Part shown: positions 1-8,386 of the stretch, piece after piece | Layout: every line of letters starts with the position of its first letter | How positions within the stretch are numbered: position 1 is the stretch's first letter | NCBI GenBank assembly: GCA_020725335.1 | Contig: DYFF01000002.1 | Location: 62,001 to 126,000, forward strand | Origin: Thermodesulfovibrio sp. | Lineage (GTDB): Bacteria > Nitrospirota > Thermodesulfovibrionia > Thermodesulfovibrionales > Thermodesulfovibrionaceae | DNA length: 64,000 bases | Direction: 5' to 3' | The notes under the pieces: model-generated | The model's database searches: none | The model's input: the letters and a program-made list of their open reading frames with translations, nothing else | Told to the model about the DNA's origin: nothing | Position numbers and translations under genes: made by a program

Positions 1-406
1 CACCTATACAGCAGTAAATTCCACCATCTTTTGTGGAAATTGCACCTTCAACCACAACAAGATATTTGCCCTTATACTTGTGGATAGCATCATGAAGGGA
101 TTTTTCAGCCTGATGTCCAGCTGCTGCCATGATTGTCTCGTGGTATTCAAGAGATACCACATCAAGAACAATCTGACCAATTGTTGGTTTTGTTGCTCTA
201 AGTACGCTCTCACTACATCCTGTGCAATCCTGAAAATGTAGCCATACAACAACAGGCTTTTCCTTTTTCTCCATTGCTTCTGCAATCTGTGGAATATAAG
301 AGGAGGAAAGTCCTAATACTGCTGCTGTTGATGCGCAGAATTTGAGGAAGTCTCTTCTTGAAACCCCGCGACGAACCAATCCTTCATAGATTGTTTCCTT
401 ATCCAT
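1..406 (-). CDS. [NiFe] hydrogenase small subunit, N-terminal part (cut by window edge)
   Basis: The small subunit carries the Fe-S clusters that pass electrons from the large-subunit NiFe site. The first 135 residues are visible. They start at ATG 404-406 behind a GGGGG-type ribosome site, and the frame stays open to the edge. Residues 16-23 read SRRDFLKF, a twin-arginine export signal, followed by a hydrophobic stretch and an AEA cleavage region near residue 44, so the enzyme is exported folded. The proximal cluster motif CTGCSE is at residues 61-66. After it come the family's usual segments, ending at GGIYCCIG. The large subunit should lie beyond the left edge. An overlapping frame at 4-285 is only a shadow. 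Recognition is firm; the subgroup (uptake, periplasmic) is inferred from the Tat signal. Confidence 0.93.
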   Translation of the reverse strand, partial: MDKETIYEGLVRRGVSRRDFLKFCASTAAVLGLSSSYIPQIAEAMEKKEKPVVVWLHFQDCTGCSESVLRATKPTIGQIVLDVVSLEYHETIMAAAGHQAEKSLHDAIHKYKGKYLVVVEGAISTKDGGIYCCIG

Positions 407-462
407 ACACGCCCCCTGAAAAGTTTTTTTTCGTATAGAAAGTTTATAAATTTTTTTCTAAT

Positions 463-492
463 TTGTCAAGAGGTCGCTTCAAAAAGTATAAT
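463..492 (+). promoter_or_regulatory. Sigma-70-type promoter, probably leaderless transcript
   Basis: A -35 box TTGTCA (463-468), an 18-bp spacer and a perfect -10 TATAAT (487-492) precede the oxidoreductase ATG at 502. Transcription would begin within a few bases of the start codon, and no Shine-Dalgarno sequence is present, so the mRNA is probably leaderless. On the other strand the same core reads TTGACA (464-469), with TATAAA about 15 bases further on. It may serve the divergent hydrogenase operon. Confidence 0.55.
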
Positions 493-501
493 AAATAACT
501 T

Positions 502-1464
502 ATGAAACGATTAACAGTAGGAATAATTGGTGCAGGACCAGCTGGGATTGCTGCTGGTGTTGAATGTAAAGCTAAAGGAATAAATAGAGTGTTTTTATTT
601 GAAAAAGGGACAAAATTTTGTTCTACAATAAGAAGACTCTATCCAGCGAATAAAAGAGTTGATAAGGATTATAAGGGAATTACAGTCATTAATGAAGGGA
701 TTTGTTCCTTTGAAACGGAGACAAAGGAAGAGTTTCTTCAGAGAATGAAAAAATATATACAAGATTACGATATTCAAGTAGAATATAATCTTGAAATTAA
801 TGGACTGGAAAAAAAGGGAGATGATTATATACTTAAAGCAGGCACATTCCATATTGCTGAAGCTCATATTGTTATAATAGCTACAGGTATATTTGATAGA
901 CCTAAAAAACCTTCTTATCCCATACCCGAAGAAGTAAAAGAGAGAGTATTTTTTGAACTTCCAAAAGAACTTCCACATGGAGAAAAAATACTAATTGTTG
1001 GTGGAGGAAATACTGCTGCTGAGCTTGCTTGTTTACTCGCCGGTAAGTGCGATGTTTATCTTTCATATAGAAGACCACAATTTTTCAGGATAAATGAAGA
1101 AAATTTGAAAGAACTTGAAAAAAGAAAAGAGGATATAAAATTTTTTCTTGGTAGCGAAATTAAAGCTTTAGAGGCTCATAATGGAGCAGTAAAAGTTCTA
1201 TTTAATGATGGACACAGCGAGAGTTTTTCTAAGATTTTTTATTGTCTTGGTGGAAGTACTCCTAAAATTTTTCTTGAGAAAATGGGCATTAGCTTTTCAG
1301 ACAATAAGCCAGTGATTGATGAATTTGGTGAGAGTAATCTGGAAAGAGTTTTTTTAATCGGTGATATCGCGGTAAAAAGAGGTTCAATTATGTTTGCCTT
1401 TAATTCTGCTCATAGAGCAGTAAAAAGAATGCTTGAGAAATATCCTAATATCCAATTGCTTTAA
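502..1464 (+). CDS. FAD/NAD(P)-binding oxidoreductase, thioredoxin-reductase fold
   Basis: A two-dinucleotide-fold flavoprotein of 320 residues. The N-terminal GAGPAGIAAG (residues 10-19) binds FAD. A second Rossmann motif, GGGNTAAELA near residue 168, binds NAD(P)H. GDIA near residue 290 is the usual C-terminal FAD contact. The redox CxxC of true thioredoxin reductases is absent, so its partner is not thioredoxin through that route. YpdA-like or ferredoxin-NADP reductase-like roles are possible but not shown. It is divergent from the hydrogenase gene. Its 3' end overlaps the convergent phoR by 20 bp with no terminator between them. The fold is certain; the substrate is unknown. Confidence 0.85.
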   Translation: MKRLTVGIIGAGPAGIAAGVECKAKGINRVFLFEKGTKFCSTIRRLYPANKRVDKDYKGITVINEGICSFETETKEEFLQRMKKYIQDYDIQVEYNLEINGLEKKGDDYILKAGTFHIAEAHIVIIATGIFDRPKKPSYPIPEEVKERVFFELPKELPHGEKILIVGGGNTAAELACLLAGKCDVYLSYRRPQFFRINEENLKELEKRKEDIKFFLGSEIKALEAHNGAVKVLFNDGHSESFSKIFYCLGGSTPKIFLEKMGISFSDNKPVIDEFGESNLERVFLIGDIAVKRGSIMFAFNSAHRAVKRMLEKYPNIQLL

Positions 1465-2623
1465 CATCTGTTGAAGGAATTAGAATTTTTATTTCTGTGC
1501 CTTTGCCTATTTCGCTTTCTATTTTAAAATCCCATCCATGGGCTATTACGAGGTGTTTTACTATGGCAAGTCCAAGCCCTGTGCCACCAAGTTCTCTTGA
1601 ACGTGCTCTATCAACTCTGTAAAATCTTTCACCTATTCTGTGGAGATGTTCCTTCGGAATTCCTACACCAGTATCTTCAACGGATAGTATAAGCCCTCCA
1701 TTGTACTTATAAAGCTTTACTTTAACATAACCTTTTTCTGTGAACTTAATTGAATTGTCAATGAGGTTTATCAATATCTGCGTTAACTTATTTCTGTCTG
1801 CATTTATTTGAAGATCAGGAGTAATTTCTTGTTGTAATTGGATACCTTTTTTTTGAGCTTTTTCCTTGAAAATCTGAAAGACAGAGAAGACTACATCCTC
1901 AAAAGCTATTTTTTCTTTTTCAATTTTTATTTCACCAGATTCAATTCTTGATAGAGTAAGAAGATCTTCTATAAGAATAGAGAGTCTGTCTGTTTGATTT
2001 TTAATTATTTCAACAAATTTTTTTGCATTTTCTATGTCATCAATTGCACCATCGAGGAGAGATTCTGCGTAACCCTTGATTGCAGTTATAGGTGTTTTGA
2101 GTTCATGTGAAGCATTTGCTACAAAATCTCTTCTTATTTTTTCAAGCTTTTTAAGTTTAGTTATATCATGAAGAATGATGATTAAAAATTTGACCTTACC
2201 ATCTTTACATATTACAGGCATTGCTTTTGCAAATATAAATATTTCTCCTCCACCCTTTTTTACTGTGAGTTCCTCTTCAACTTCTTTCTTTTCTGCCATT
2301 GCTGTTCTAAGAAGATTAAGCAAATTTATATTTCTTATAACTTCCATAAAATTTTTACCTTCTGGTGCTTCTTCAGCCCTAATAAGCTCCTTGAAACTTT
2401 TATTAGCAAAAAGAATGTTTCCCTTGGGGTCTAAAATTATGATGCCATCACTAATTGATTTAAGGATTACCTCAAAGTTTTCAGGTGTAATTATTCTAGG
2501 GTAGGCTTTATCATGTTCCCTTTTTTCTATAAAATCTTCTTTTGAATAAAGGCTCTTTATTTTTAGAGCCATTATAAAAATTACAAAGCACAAAAAAATT
2601 ATAATTATAATATAAAGTTCCAT
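1445..2623 (-). CDS. phoR: PhoR-type sensor histidine kinase
   Basis: Membrane-anchored kinase of 392 residues with a single N-terminal transmembrane segment (about 2-22) and no periplasmic domain, as in PhoR. A PAS domain covers about 45-150. The dimerisation H-box is FVANASHELKTPITAIKGY (about 167-185), with the phospho-accepting His. The ATPase part shows NLIDNSIKFTEKG, DTGVGIP and GGTGLGLAIVKH. It follows phoB by one base and closes the aroK-aroB-phoB-phoR operon. The pairing with PhoB and this architecture point to phosphate sensing, but no pst/phoU genes are in view, so the signal is inferred. Confidence 0.88.
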   Translation of the reverse strand: MELYIIIIIFLCFVIFIMALKIKSLYSKEDFIEKREHDKAYPRIITPENFEVILKSISDGIIILDPKGNILFANKSFKELIRAEEAPEGKNFMEVIRNINLLNLLRTAMAEKKEVEEELTVKKGGGEIFIFAKAMPVICKDGKVKFLIIILHDITKLKKLEKIRRDFVANASHELKTPITAIKGYAESLLDGAIDDIENAKKFVEIIKNQTDRLSILIEDLLTLSRIESGEIKIEKEKIAFEDVVFSVFQIFKEKAQKKGIQLQQEITPDLQINADRNKLTQILINLIDNSIKFTEKGYVKVKLYKYNGGLILSVEDTGVGIPKEHLHRIGERFYRVDRARSRELGGTGLGLAIVKHLVIAHGWDFKIESEIGKGTEIKILIPSTDVKAIGY

Positions 2624-2624
2624 C

Positions 2625-3311
2625 CTATGCCTCTATATAATATCCAACTCCTCTCATTGTTTTTATATACTCAGGATTGTCAGGGTCTTTTTCAATTTTC
2701 ATCCTTAGCCTTCTTATATGGACATCTACTGTTCTCGCATCTACATATATGTCTCGCCCCCATATAGCATCAAGCAGATGGTCTCTGCTGAATATTTTAT
2801 TAGGTCTTTCTGCAAGATAAAGAAGAAGTTTGAACTCTGTAGCAGAAAGTCTCACAGGTTCTCCCATTATAGTTACTAAGTATTTATCTTTATCAATAGC
2901 TAAATCACCAATTTTAATAATCTTTACCTGGGCTTCTGACTTGATCCTTCTTAATACAGCCTTAACTCTTGCCATTAATTCTCTCGGGCTAAAAGGCTTT
3001 GTTACATAATCATCTGCCCCCATTTCAAGTCCAATTATTCGGTCAAACTCTTCTGCTCGAGCGGTCACTATTATTATGCCTGTATTTTTCATAACAGGAT
3101 TACTTCGTACAATTTTACATATTTCAAGCCCTTGCACATGTGGAAGCATGAGGTCAAGAATTAGTAAGTCATAAATGTTATCTTTTAGTTTTTTTAGAGC
3201 TTCATTACCATTAAAAGCTATGTCTACTTGAAAATTCTCTTTCTGTAATGTATAAGCAATTAAATCAGCTATTTCTTTTTCATCCTCGATGATAAGTATT
3301 TTTTTAGTCAT
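2625..3311 (-). CDS. phoB: PhoB-type response regulator
   Basis: OmpR/PhoB-family regulator of 228 residues. The receiver domain (about 1-120) has the acidic pocket EDE near residue 9, the phosphorylated Asp in LILDLMLPHVQG and the KPFSPREL segment. The C-terminal winged helix (about 130-228) ends in VDVHIRRLRMKIEKD and RGVGYY, typical of DNA-binding PhoB proteins. Its start overlaps the 3' end of aroB by 8 bp. It is the obvious partner of the kinase that follows. It may control the phn operon 10 kb away, as PhoB does in enterobacteria; no pho box was identified here. Confidence 0.9.
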   Translation of the reverse strand: MTKKILIIEDEKEIADLIAYTLQKENFQVDIAFNGNEALKKLKDNIYDLLILDLMLPHVQGLEICKIVRSNPVMKNTGIIIVTARAEEFDRIIGLEMGADDYVTKPFSPRELMARVKAVLRRIKSEAQVKIIKIGDLAIDKDKYLVTIMGEPVRLSATEFKLLLYLAERPNKIFSRDHLLDAIWGRDIYVDARTVDVHIRRLRMKIEKDPDNPEYIKTMRGVGYYIEA

Positions 3312-4383
3312 CGATAGCTCTCTTCAATTCATTCTCATTTACTTCAAAGTTTATTTTCATCTTACCAATTTTTTCGGGTATAACCATTCTTATTTTACCC
3401 TGTAGATTTTTTTTATCAAGAAGAACTGCTTTTATTATATCCGAACTCTCAAGAATTGCTGGCATATTTATAGGTAGGCCATATTCTTTGAATATTTTTC
3501 TTATTCTTTCAAATTCTTCTTTAGTTAGAAATCCGAGCATATGGGATAGTTTTGCTTCATATACCATACCAATTGATATTGCTTCACCATGTAAATAGGA
3601 AGTGTAGCCTGTAAGGGTCTCTATTGCATGTCCAACTGAATGTCCATAGTTTAATATGGCTCTTAAAGCACTCTCTCTTTCATCCCTTGATACAACTTCA
3701 GATTTGATTTCACAGGATCGTTTGATTATTTTTATAAGGCTATTTTTATCCCGAGATAAAATTTTATTTCTATTTTTTTCAAGGAATTCAAAAAACTCTG
3801 CATCCCATATGACCCCATACTTTATAACTTCAGCAACACCTGAGAGAAATTCTCTTTCAGGGAGAGTATCAAGAGTATCTACATCTATCCAAACAAGAGC
3901 AGGCTGCCAGAAGGTTCCAATCATGTTTTTCCCAAGAGAGTGATTAACAGCAGTTTTACCTCCCACAGAACTGTCAACCTGAGCAAGAAGTGTTGTTGGT
4001 ATTTGGATATAAGGAATACCTCTCATATATAAAGATGCCACAAAACCGGTAATATCACCTATAACCCCTCCTCCCAAAGCAATAAGGCATGATTTCCTGT
4101 CAAAGCCCATTTCAAGTAATTTAGTTAGTATGTGATATGCCCAGAAATAGTCTTTGTAGGTTTCACCATCAGGTATCAAGATTAGGGAGACATCAAAAGC
4201 TTCTTTTTTGAGAGAATTTAGAACTCTTTGTCCATAGAGTTCTGCGACTGTTGGATTACTCACAACGGCTATTTTCTTGCCAATAGGGAATCTTAATAAT
4301 CTCTCACCTACGGAAGAAAGGTTATCACTGTCAATTAAGATTTCATAACTTCTCTCTCCTAATTCTACTCTAATTTTTTCCAT
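3304..4383 (-). CDS. aroB: 3-dehydroquinate synthase
   Basis: Converts DAHP to 3-dehydroquinate, the second step of the shikimate pathway, in an NAD- and metal-dependent reaction. The 359-residue length is normal. Visible signatures are the NAD-binding GGGVIGDITGFVASLYMRG (about 104-122), PTTLLAQVDSSVGGKTAVN (about 129-147), and the metal-ligand segments around LNYGHSVGHAIE and LHGEAISIGM. It overlaps aroK upstream by 14 bp and phoB downstream by 8 bp, so the four genes are translationally coupled. Nothing looks damaged. Confidence 0.97.
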   Translation of the reverse strand: MEKIRVELGERSYEILIDSDNLSSVGERLLRFPIGKKIAVVSNPTVAELYGQRVLNSLKKEAFDVSLILIPDGETYKDYFWAYHILTKLLEMGFDRKSCLIALGGGVIGDITGFVASLYMRGIPYIQIPTTLLAQVDSSVGGKTAVNHSLGKNMIGTFWQPALVWIDVDTLDTLPEREFLSGVAEVIKYGVIWDAEFFEFLEKNRNKILSRDKNSLIKIIKRSCEIKSEVVSRDERESALRAILNYGHSVGHAIETLTGYTSYLHGEAISIGMVYEAKLSHMLGFLTKEEFERIRKIFKEYGLPINMPAILESSDIIKAVLLDKKNLQGKIRMVIPEKIGKMKINFEVNENELKRAIDD

Positions 4384-4900
4384 TTGTTAACCTTTCATAT
4401 TCTTTGATTACTCTCTCTGCTACCTCAGAAGCAGACAAACCCTCTGTGTCAATTATTATATCAGCCTTCTCGTAAAATGGTCTTCTTTCATTCATAAGTT
4501 CTTTAATTTTATCCTGAGGATTATCCACTTGCAGAAGAGGCCTATCTTTGCACCCCTTTGTTCTCTCAAAGATGGTATTGGGGGAGGCAGTGAGACAAAA
4601 GATTATTCCAGATTTCTTTAGATGATGTAAATTTTCCTCTCTTAAAACCACACCTCCACCTGTTGATATTACTTGCCCTCTTTTTTTTGTTACTACCTTA
4701 ACCATTTCAGTTTCAATGTCTCTAAACCTCGGTTCTCCAAATTTTTTGAAGATTTCTGATATTTTCATTCCAGTTGTTTTTTCAATTAGTTCATCTATAT
4801 CAAGAAAGATAAAATTTAATTTATTGGAGATAATTTTCCCTACAGTTGTCTTACCTGTTCCCATAAAGCCTGTGATAATAATATTTGGTTTTTTTTTCAT
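4370..4900 (-). CDS. aroK: Shikimate kinase
   Basis: Phosphorylates shikimate with ATP. The P-loop is GFMGTGKTTVGK (residues 11-22). The shikimate-binding region appears as FRDIETEM and STGGGVVL. The lid/adenine region contains KDRPLL. The length of 176 residues is normal. It is the first gene of the aroK-aroB-phoB-phoR operon. A TATAAT-like -10 box lies about 10 bases upstream of the start codon, with only a poor -35, so the leader is very short. No clear ribosome site is seen before the ATG. Confidence 0.95.
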   Translation of the reverse strand: MKKKPNIIITGFMGTGKTTVGKIISNKLNFIFLDIDELIEKTTGMKISEIFKKFGEPRFRDIETEMVKVVTKKRGQVISTGGGVVLREENLHHLKKSGIIFCLTASPNTIFERTKGCKDRPLLQVDNPQDKIKELMNERRPFYEKADIIIDTEGLSASEVAERVIKEYERLTNGKN

Positions 4901-5013
4901 ACAATTAATTATAAACTATTGGATTGTGTAATAAAAACATACTAAAATCTTTTAATTATATTGTTAGACGAATTGCTTTAAAATACAAAATTTGAGAATG
5001 ATATAATTATAAA

Positions 5014-5562
5014 ATGAGAGTGGTTAGAAATTTAAACAGATTTTTTCTTTTAATCATTACTTTATTGTTAATTTTTAGCATTACTGTTTGTGCTAAAAAG
5101 GATGAAAATTTCTACAAAGTTACAGAAATCCACGATGGTGATACTGTTACAATCGTAAAATACTCATTTTTAGGAATTGGTGTAAAAACAGAGAAAGTGC
5201 GTTTAGTTGGAATTGACGCTCCTGAACTGGCACAGGAACCTTGGGGAAGAAGAGCAAAAAATTATCTAAAAAAACTCTTAAGAGAGAGTAATTGGCAGGT
5301 CAGGGTTGAGCTTGATGTTCAGCACAGGGACAAATATGGAAGAATTCTGGCATACTTATGGGATAAAAATGGAAATATGATTAACTACATTATGATAAGA
5401 AACGGATATGCAATGGTCTATACAATTCCACCTAATGTAAAATATGCAGATTTATTTGTTGAAGCTCAGCGACTTGCAAGAGAGGAGAAAAAAGGCATTT
5501 GGGGGAAAGATGGACTCACAGAGAAGCCCTCAGATTGGAGAAAAGAGCATCCAAGGTATTAA
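5014..5562 (+). CDS. Exported thermonuclease (SNase-like)
   Basis: Secreted or membrane-attached staphylococcal-nuclease-type enzyme that would cleave nucleic acid outside the cytoplasm. Residues 7-27 form a signal peptide. VCA just before KKDE suggests signal peptidase I cleavage; a lipoprotein reading is weaker because the residue before Cys is Val. The nuclease fold has VHDGDTVTI-like calcium/active-site residues (here IHDGDTVTI), VRLVGIDAPE with the catalytic Arg and Glu region, and DKYGRILAYLW with the second Arg. It is a single gene, divergent from aroK, with a TATAAT 11 bases before the ATG. Confidence 0.9.
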   Translation: MRVVRNLNRFFLLIITLLLIFSITVCAKKDENFYKVTEIHDGDTVTIVKYSFLGIGVKTEKVRLVGIDAPELAQEPWGRRAKNYLKKLLRESNWQVRVELDVQHRDKYGRILAYLWDKNGNMINYIMIRNGYAMVYTIPPNVKYADLFVEAQRLAREEKKGIWGKDGLTEKPSDWRKEHPRY

Positions 5563-5665
5563 TCGTTTTAAACCAAATATCCTCTAAATTTAGTTTCTAA
5601 CAATATTCCAGTTCAGTTTTAAGCTTACTCAGACATTACTAATTCTTTTTCAACAACTTTGATTC

Positions 5666-6826
5666 TTATGCTCTACAACTTGAAAAAACCGCCTTGCCTG
5701 CTCTGAAAGTTTTTATTATTTTCTTTACTTCTTTCTTATCATCAACAATAATTAAATCTGCCTCTTTACCTTTTTCAATAGAGCCAGTTATGTTGGAAAT
5801 ACCTACTGCTTGTGCTGGATATAGAGATGCCATTTTTACTAATTCATTAAGAGAGATAATTTTAAGCTCAAAAAGTGTGAAAATAGTATGCAGTATCGTC
5901 ATTGGTGAGTAATCAGAGCATAAAATGTTTGCAAGTCGCTCACTTATTGCCTCTCTTGCACTAAGATTTTTTACCTGAGAAGTTCCTCTCAGTGCATTGG
6001 GAGCTCCTACGCAGACATTTATACCATATTTTCTTGCAGCCTTGGCTGCCTCTTTATTAACTGGAAATTCGGAAATTCTAATATTTAAGTCTTTGAGCCA
6101 TTGTATTTTTTCTTCAGAATCATCATCATGGGAAGCCATTGGAACATTCAATTTTTGACATATTTTAGCAAGATGTACTATGCAATCTTTAGTTGTATTT
6201 CTAATTGCAAGCTTCTTATTGATTATCTGCGAGAGTTCCTCATCATTTTTTTTATAGACATTTCCGAAATAATTTTTAAAAGAAATAACATCTTTAAACT
6301 GTCCTTGTCCGGGAGTATGATCCATAAAAGACAGCAAGTCTATATCTCTTTCATTAAGAAGTTTTTCAATAATAGGAACTGCTTCTGCGTTAGTTATTTC
6401 AAATCGGCAATGAACCATTGTTCTTGTATTGAGATTATCCTTATTCTTACTTATTTCTTTTATAATTTTATGAGCGGTTTTGTTACATCTTAATCCAATC
6501 TCGCCTTCTGCAAATGATAGAGAGTGATAGATAGTGGTTATTCCACAGGCTGAAAGTTTTTTGTCAAGTTCATAGAGTGCTATTTTTTCTGGAAAATATA
6601 CATTAGGCCTTGGTTCTATCTCTTTCTCTAAGGCATCACTATGAATATCAACGATTCCTGGTAATACTAAGCATCCTTGAGCATTGAATTTTTTCTTACT
6701 TGACCTGAAGCCTTCCTCTTTTATATCTGCAATTATTCCATCTTCAATCATGATTGAGGCATTTTCTAAAATAATATCAGGCAAAACCACTCTTGCACTT
6801 TCTATAATCAGATCTGCCTTTTTCAT
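5666..6826 (-). CDS. phnM: PhnM, alkylphosphonate triphosphate diphosphohydrolase
   Basis: Amidohydrolase-superfamily enzyme of the C-P lyase pathway that removes pyrophosphate from ribose-1-(alkylphosphonate)-5-triphosphate. The 386-residue length fits. GIVDIHSDALE (about 57-67) supplies the first metal ligands, MVHCRFE and MASHDDDSEE later ones, and a terminal GKEADLIIVDD is typical of the fold. It is the last gene of the phn operon, 10 bp after phnL. No phnN, phnO or phnP follows, so later steps (cyclic phosphate opening, PRPP formation) must be encoded elsewhere or differ. Confidence 0.95.
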   Translation of the reverse strand: MKKADLIIESARVVLPDIILENASIMIEDGIIADIKEEGFRSSKKKFNAQGCLVLPGIVDIHSDALEKEIEPRPNVYFPEKIALYELDKKLSACGITTIYHSLSFAEGEIGLRCNKTAHKIIKEISKNKDNLNTRTMVHCRFEITNAEAVPIIEKLLNERDIDLLSFMDHTPGQGQFKDVISFKNYFGNVYKKNDEELSQIINKKLAIRNTTKDCIVHLAKICQKLNVPMASHDDDSEEKIQWLKDLNIRISEFPVNKEAAKAARKYGINVCVGAPNALRGTSQVKNLSAREAISERLANILCSDYSPMTILHTIFTLFELKIISLNELVKMASLYPAQAVGISNITGSIEKGKEADLIIVDDKKEVKKIIKTFRAGKAVFSSCRA

Positions 6827-6836
6827 AAATAATCTC

Positions 6837-7514
6837 CTATTTCATAATGTAGATTTTATCTGATATAGACTTAGCAATCTCTTCCTGATGGAATACTCCA
6901 ATTAAAGTAGAGCCTTCTTCCTTTAACTTTAAAAATTTTGATAAAACAATCTCTACAGATTCTTTGTCAAGAGAGGCAGTGGGTTCATCAAGAAGCAAAA
7001 GTCTTGGTTTCCATATGATTGCTCTTGCTATATTTATTCTTTGTTGTTCTCCTCCGCTAAATGTTGAAGGGTATGCGTCAAAGAGATATTCTGGTATTCT
7101 AAGTTGAAAGAGAAGCTCTTCTGCTCTTTTTCTTGCCTCTTTATATGAGATTTGATTTTTTAAAAGTAGAGGTTCTAAAACAACATCTATAGCTGATATT
7201 CTCGGAATGACTCTAAGAAATTGAGAGACATAACCTATCTCTCTATTTCTAAGGACAATCATTTTTCTGTCTGGAACTCTCGCAATATTGACTTTCCCAA
7301 ATATTGAGGATTCATAATAAATCTCTCCTTTAGTGGGCAGATAAGTGCGATATAGGCATTTTAGAATTGTGCTTTTTCCTATTCCACTAGGACCTAAGAT
7401 AGATAAAAACTCTCCTTCTTTAACACTAAAATTAATGTTTTCGCATCCATTAATCACCTTTGCTCCGTTTATTCTAATGTTAAAGATTTTTGAAAGTCCT
7501 ATCACATCTATCAC
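6837..7514 (-). CDS. phnL: PhnL, ABC-type ATPase of the C-P lyase complex
   Basis: ATP-binding cassette protein of 225 residues, a non-transport component of the C-P lyase machinery. Walker A is GPSGIGKSTILK (about 42-53), the signature FSGGEQQRINIARAII, Walker B LLLLDEPTAS, and a switch His in GVFHQEE. It lies between phnK and phnM with 10-bp gaps. Neighbours and order separate it from the transporter ATPase PhnC. The family forms a PhnGHIJKL assembly or assists it; that role is known from other species, not shown here. Confidence 0.95.
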   Translation of the reverse strand: MIDVIGLSKIFNIRINGAKVINGCENINFSVKEGEFLSILGPSGIGKSTILKCLYRTYLPTKGEIYYESSIFGKVNIARVPDRKMIVLRNREIGYVSQFLRVIPRISAIDVVLEPLLLKNQISYKEARKRAEELLFQLRIPEYLFDAYPSTFSGGEQQRINIARAIIWKPRLLLLDEPTASLDKESVEIVLSKFLKLKEEGSTLIGVFHQEEIAKSISDKIYIMK

Positions 7515-7524
7515 TTTCTTTCTC

Positions 7525-8382
7525 CTACAGTTGAGAGTTTACAAGCAGTTGTGTGTATGGATGTTGAGGGTCTTCAAGTATTTGATCTGTAAGTCCTACC
7601 TCAACTATTCTTCCATATTTCATTACTATGGTTCTTTGTGTGAGTACTCTTATCACTGATAAATCATGGGATACGATGATTATAGAGAGATTGTGCTGCC
7701 AATGAAGATTTCTTATTAAGTCCAGAATCCTTGCTTGAACAGAGACATCAAGCCCATTAGTGATTTCGTCAAGAAGAAGAATTATAGGATTATTTGAAAG
7801 CGCTTTTGCTATTTGTACTCTCTGTTGCATACCACCACTAAATTTTTCTGGTTGTTCGTCCATTCTATCAATTGGAAGTTCTGTTTTTTCAAAGAGTTCA
7901 GATATCTTTTTTCGAATCTTCTCAATATTTCTCCATTCCGCCATAATGAGATTTTCAGCAATATTTCCACCTGCACTTATTTTCATTCTGAGCCCTAAGT
8001 AAGGATATTGATAAACAATTCCGATTATATGATTTTTAATTAGTCTTTTTTGAAAGGAATTGAGATTAAAGAGATTAACTTTTTCATTGCCTACAAAGGT
8101 ATTAATTTTCTCATGATTTATGTAAAATTCTCCAAGTGTTGGTTCTATGTCAAAATTGAGAAGCTTTAGAAGACTACTTTTACCTGAACCACTTTCACCA
8201 ACTATACCAAGAGTCTCTCCTGGATAAAGTTCGAAAGAGACATTGCCGCAGGCAACTAAGGAGTTACAATTCACACAAATATTTGTTTCGTGCTCTGGTC
8301 CCGTATTTTCAACGCAGAGATTACAACCTTTTCCATATATTTTTGTTAAATTTTTTAACTCAACAATAGGCTGGATATGCAT
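7525..8382 (-). CDS. phnK: PhnK, ABC-type ATPase with four-cysteine insert
   Basis: C-P lyase accessory ATPase that docks on the PhnGHIJ core in the E. coli system. Walker A GESGSGKSS is at residues 62-70, the signature is FSGGMQQRVQIAKAL, Walker B is IILLLDEITNG, and PHHPYTQLL-like residues (PQHPYTQLL) close the protein. At 285 residues it is about 30 longer than the E. coli protein. The extra length is a Cys-rich segment at residues 18-46 with C20, C23, C36, C39 and C45, in a zinc-ribbon-like spacing. I recall similar inserts in other bacterial PhnK proteins. It lies 4 bp after phnJ. Confidence 0.95.
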   Translation of the reverse strand: MHIQPIVELKNLTKIYGKGCNLCVENTGPEHETNICVNCNSLVACGNVSFELYPGETLGIVGESGSGKSSLLKLLNFDIEPTLGEFYINHEKINTFVGNEKVNLFNLNSFQKRLIKNHIIGIVYQYPYLGLRMKISAGGNIAENLIMAEWRNIEKIRKKISELFEKTELPIDRMDEQPEKFSGGMQQRVQIAKALSNNPIILLLDEITNGLDVSVQARILDLIRNLHWQHNLSIIIVSHDLSVIRVLTQRTIVMKYGRIVEVGLTDQILEDPQHPYTQLLVNSQL

Positions 8383-8386
8383 CCAA

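Noticed and set aside
4-285. 93-residue frame at the left edge
   Set aside because: It overlaps the hydrogenase small subunit in another phase and has no ribosome site or domain; the hydrogenase frame has Tat and CxxC signatures.
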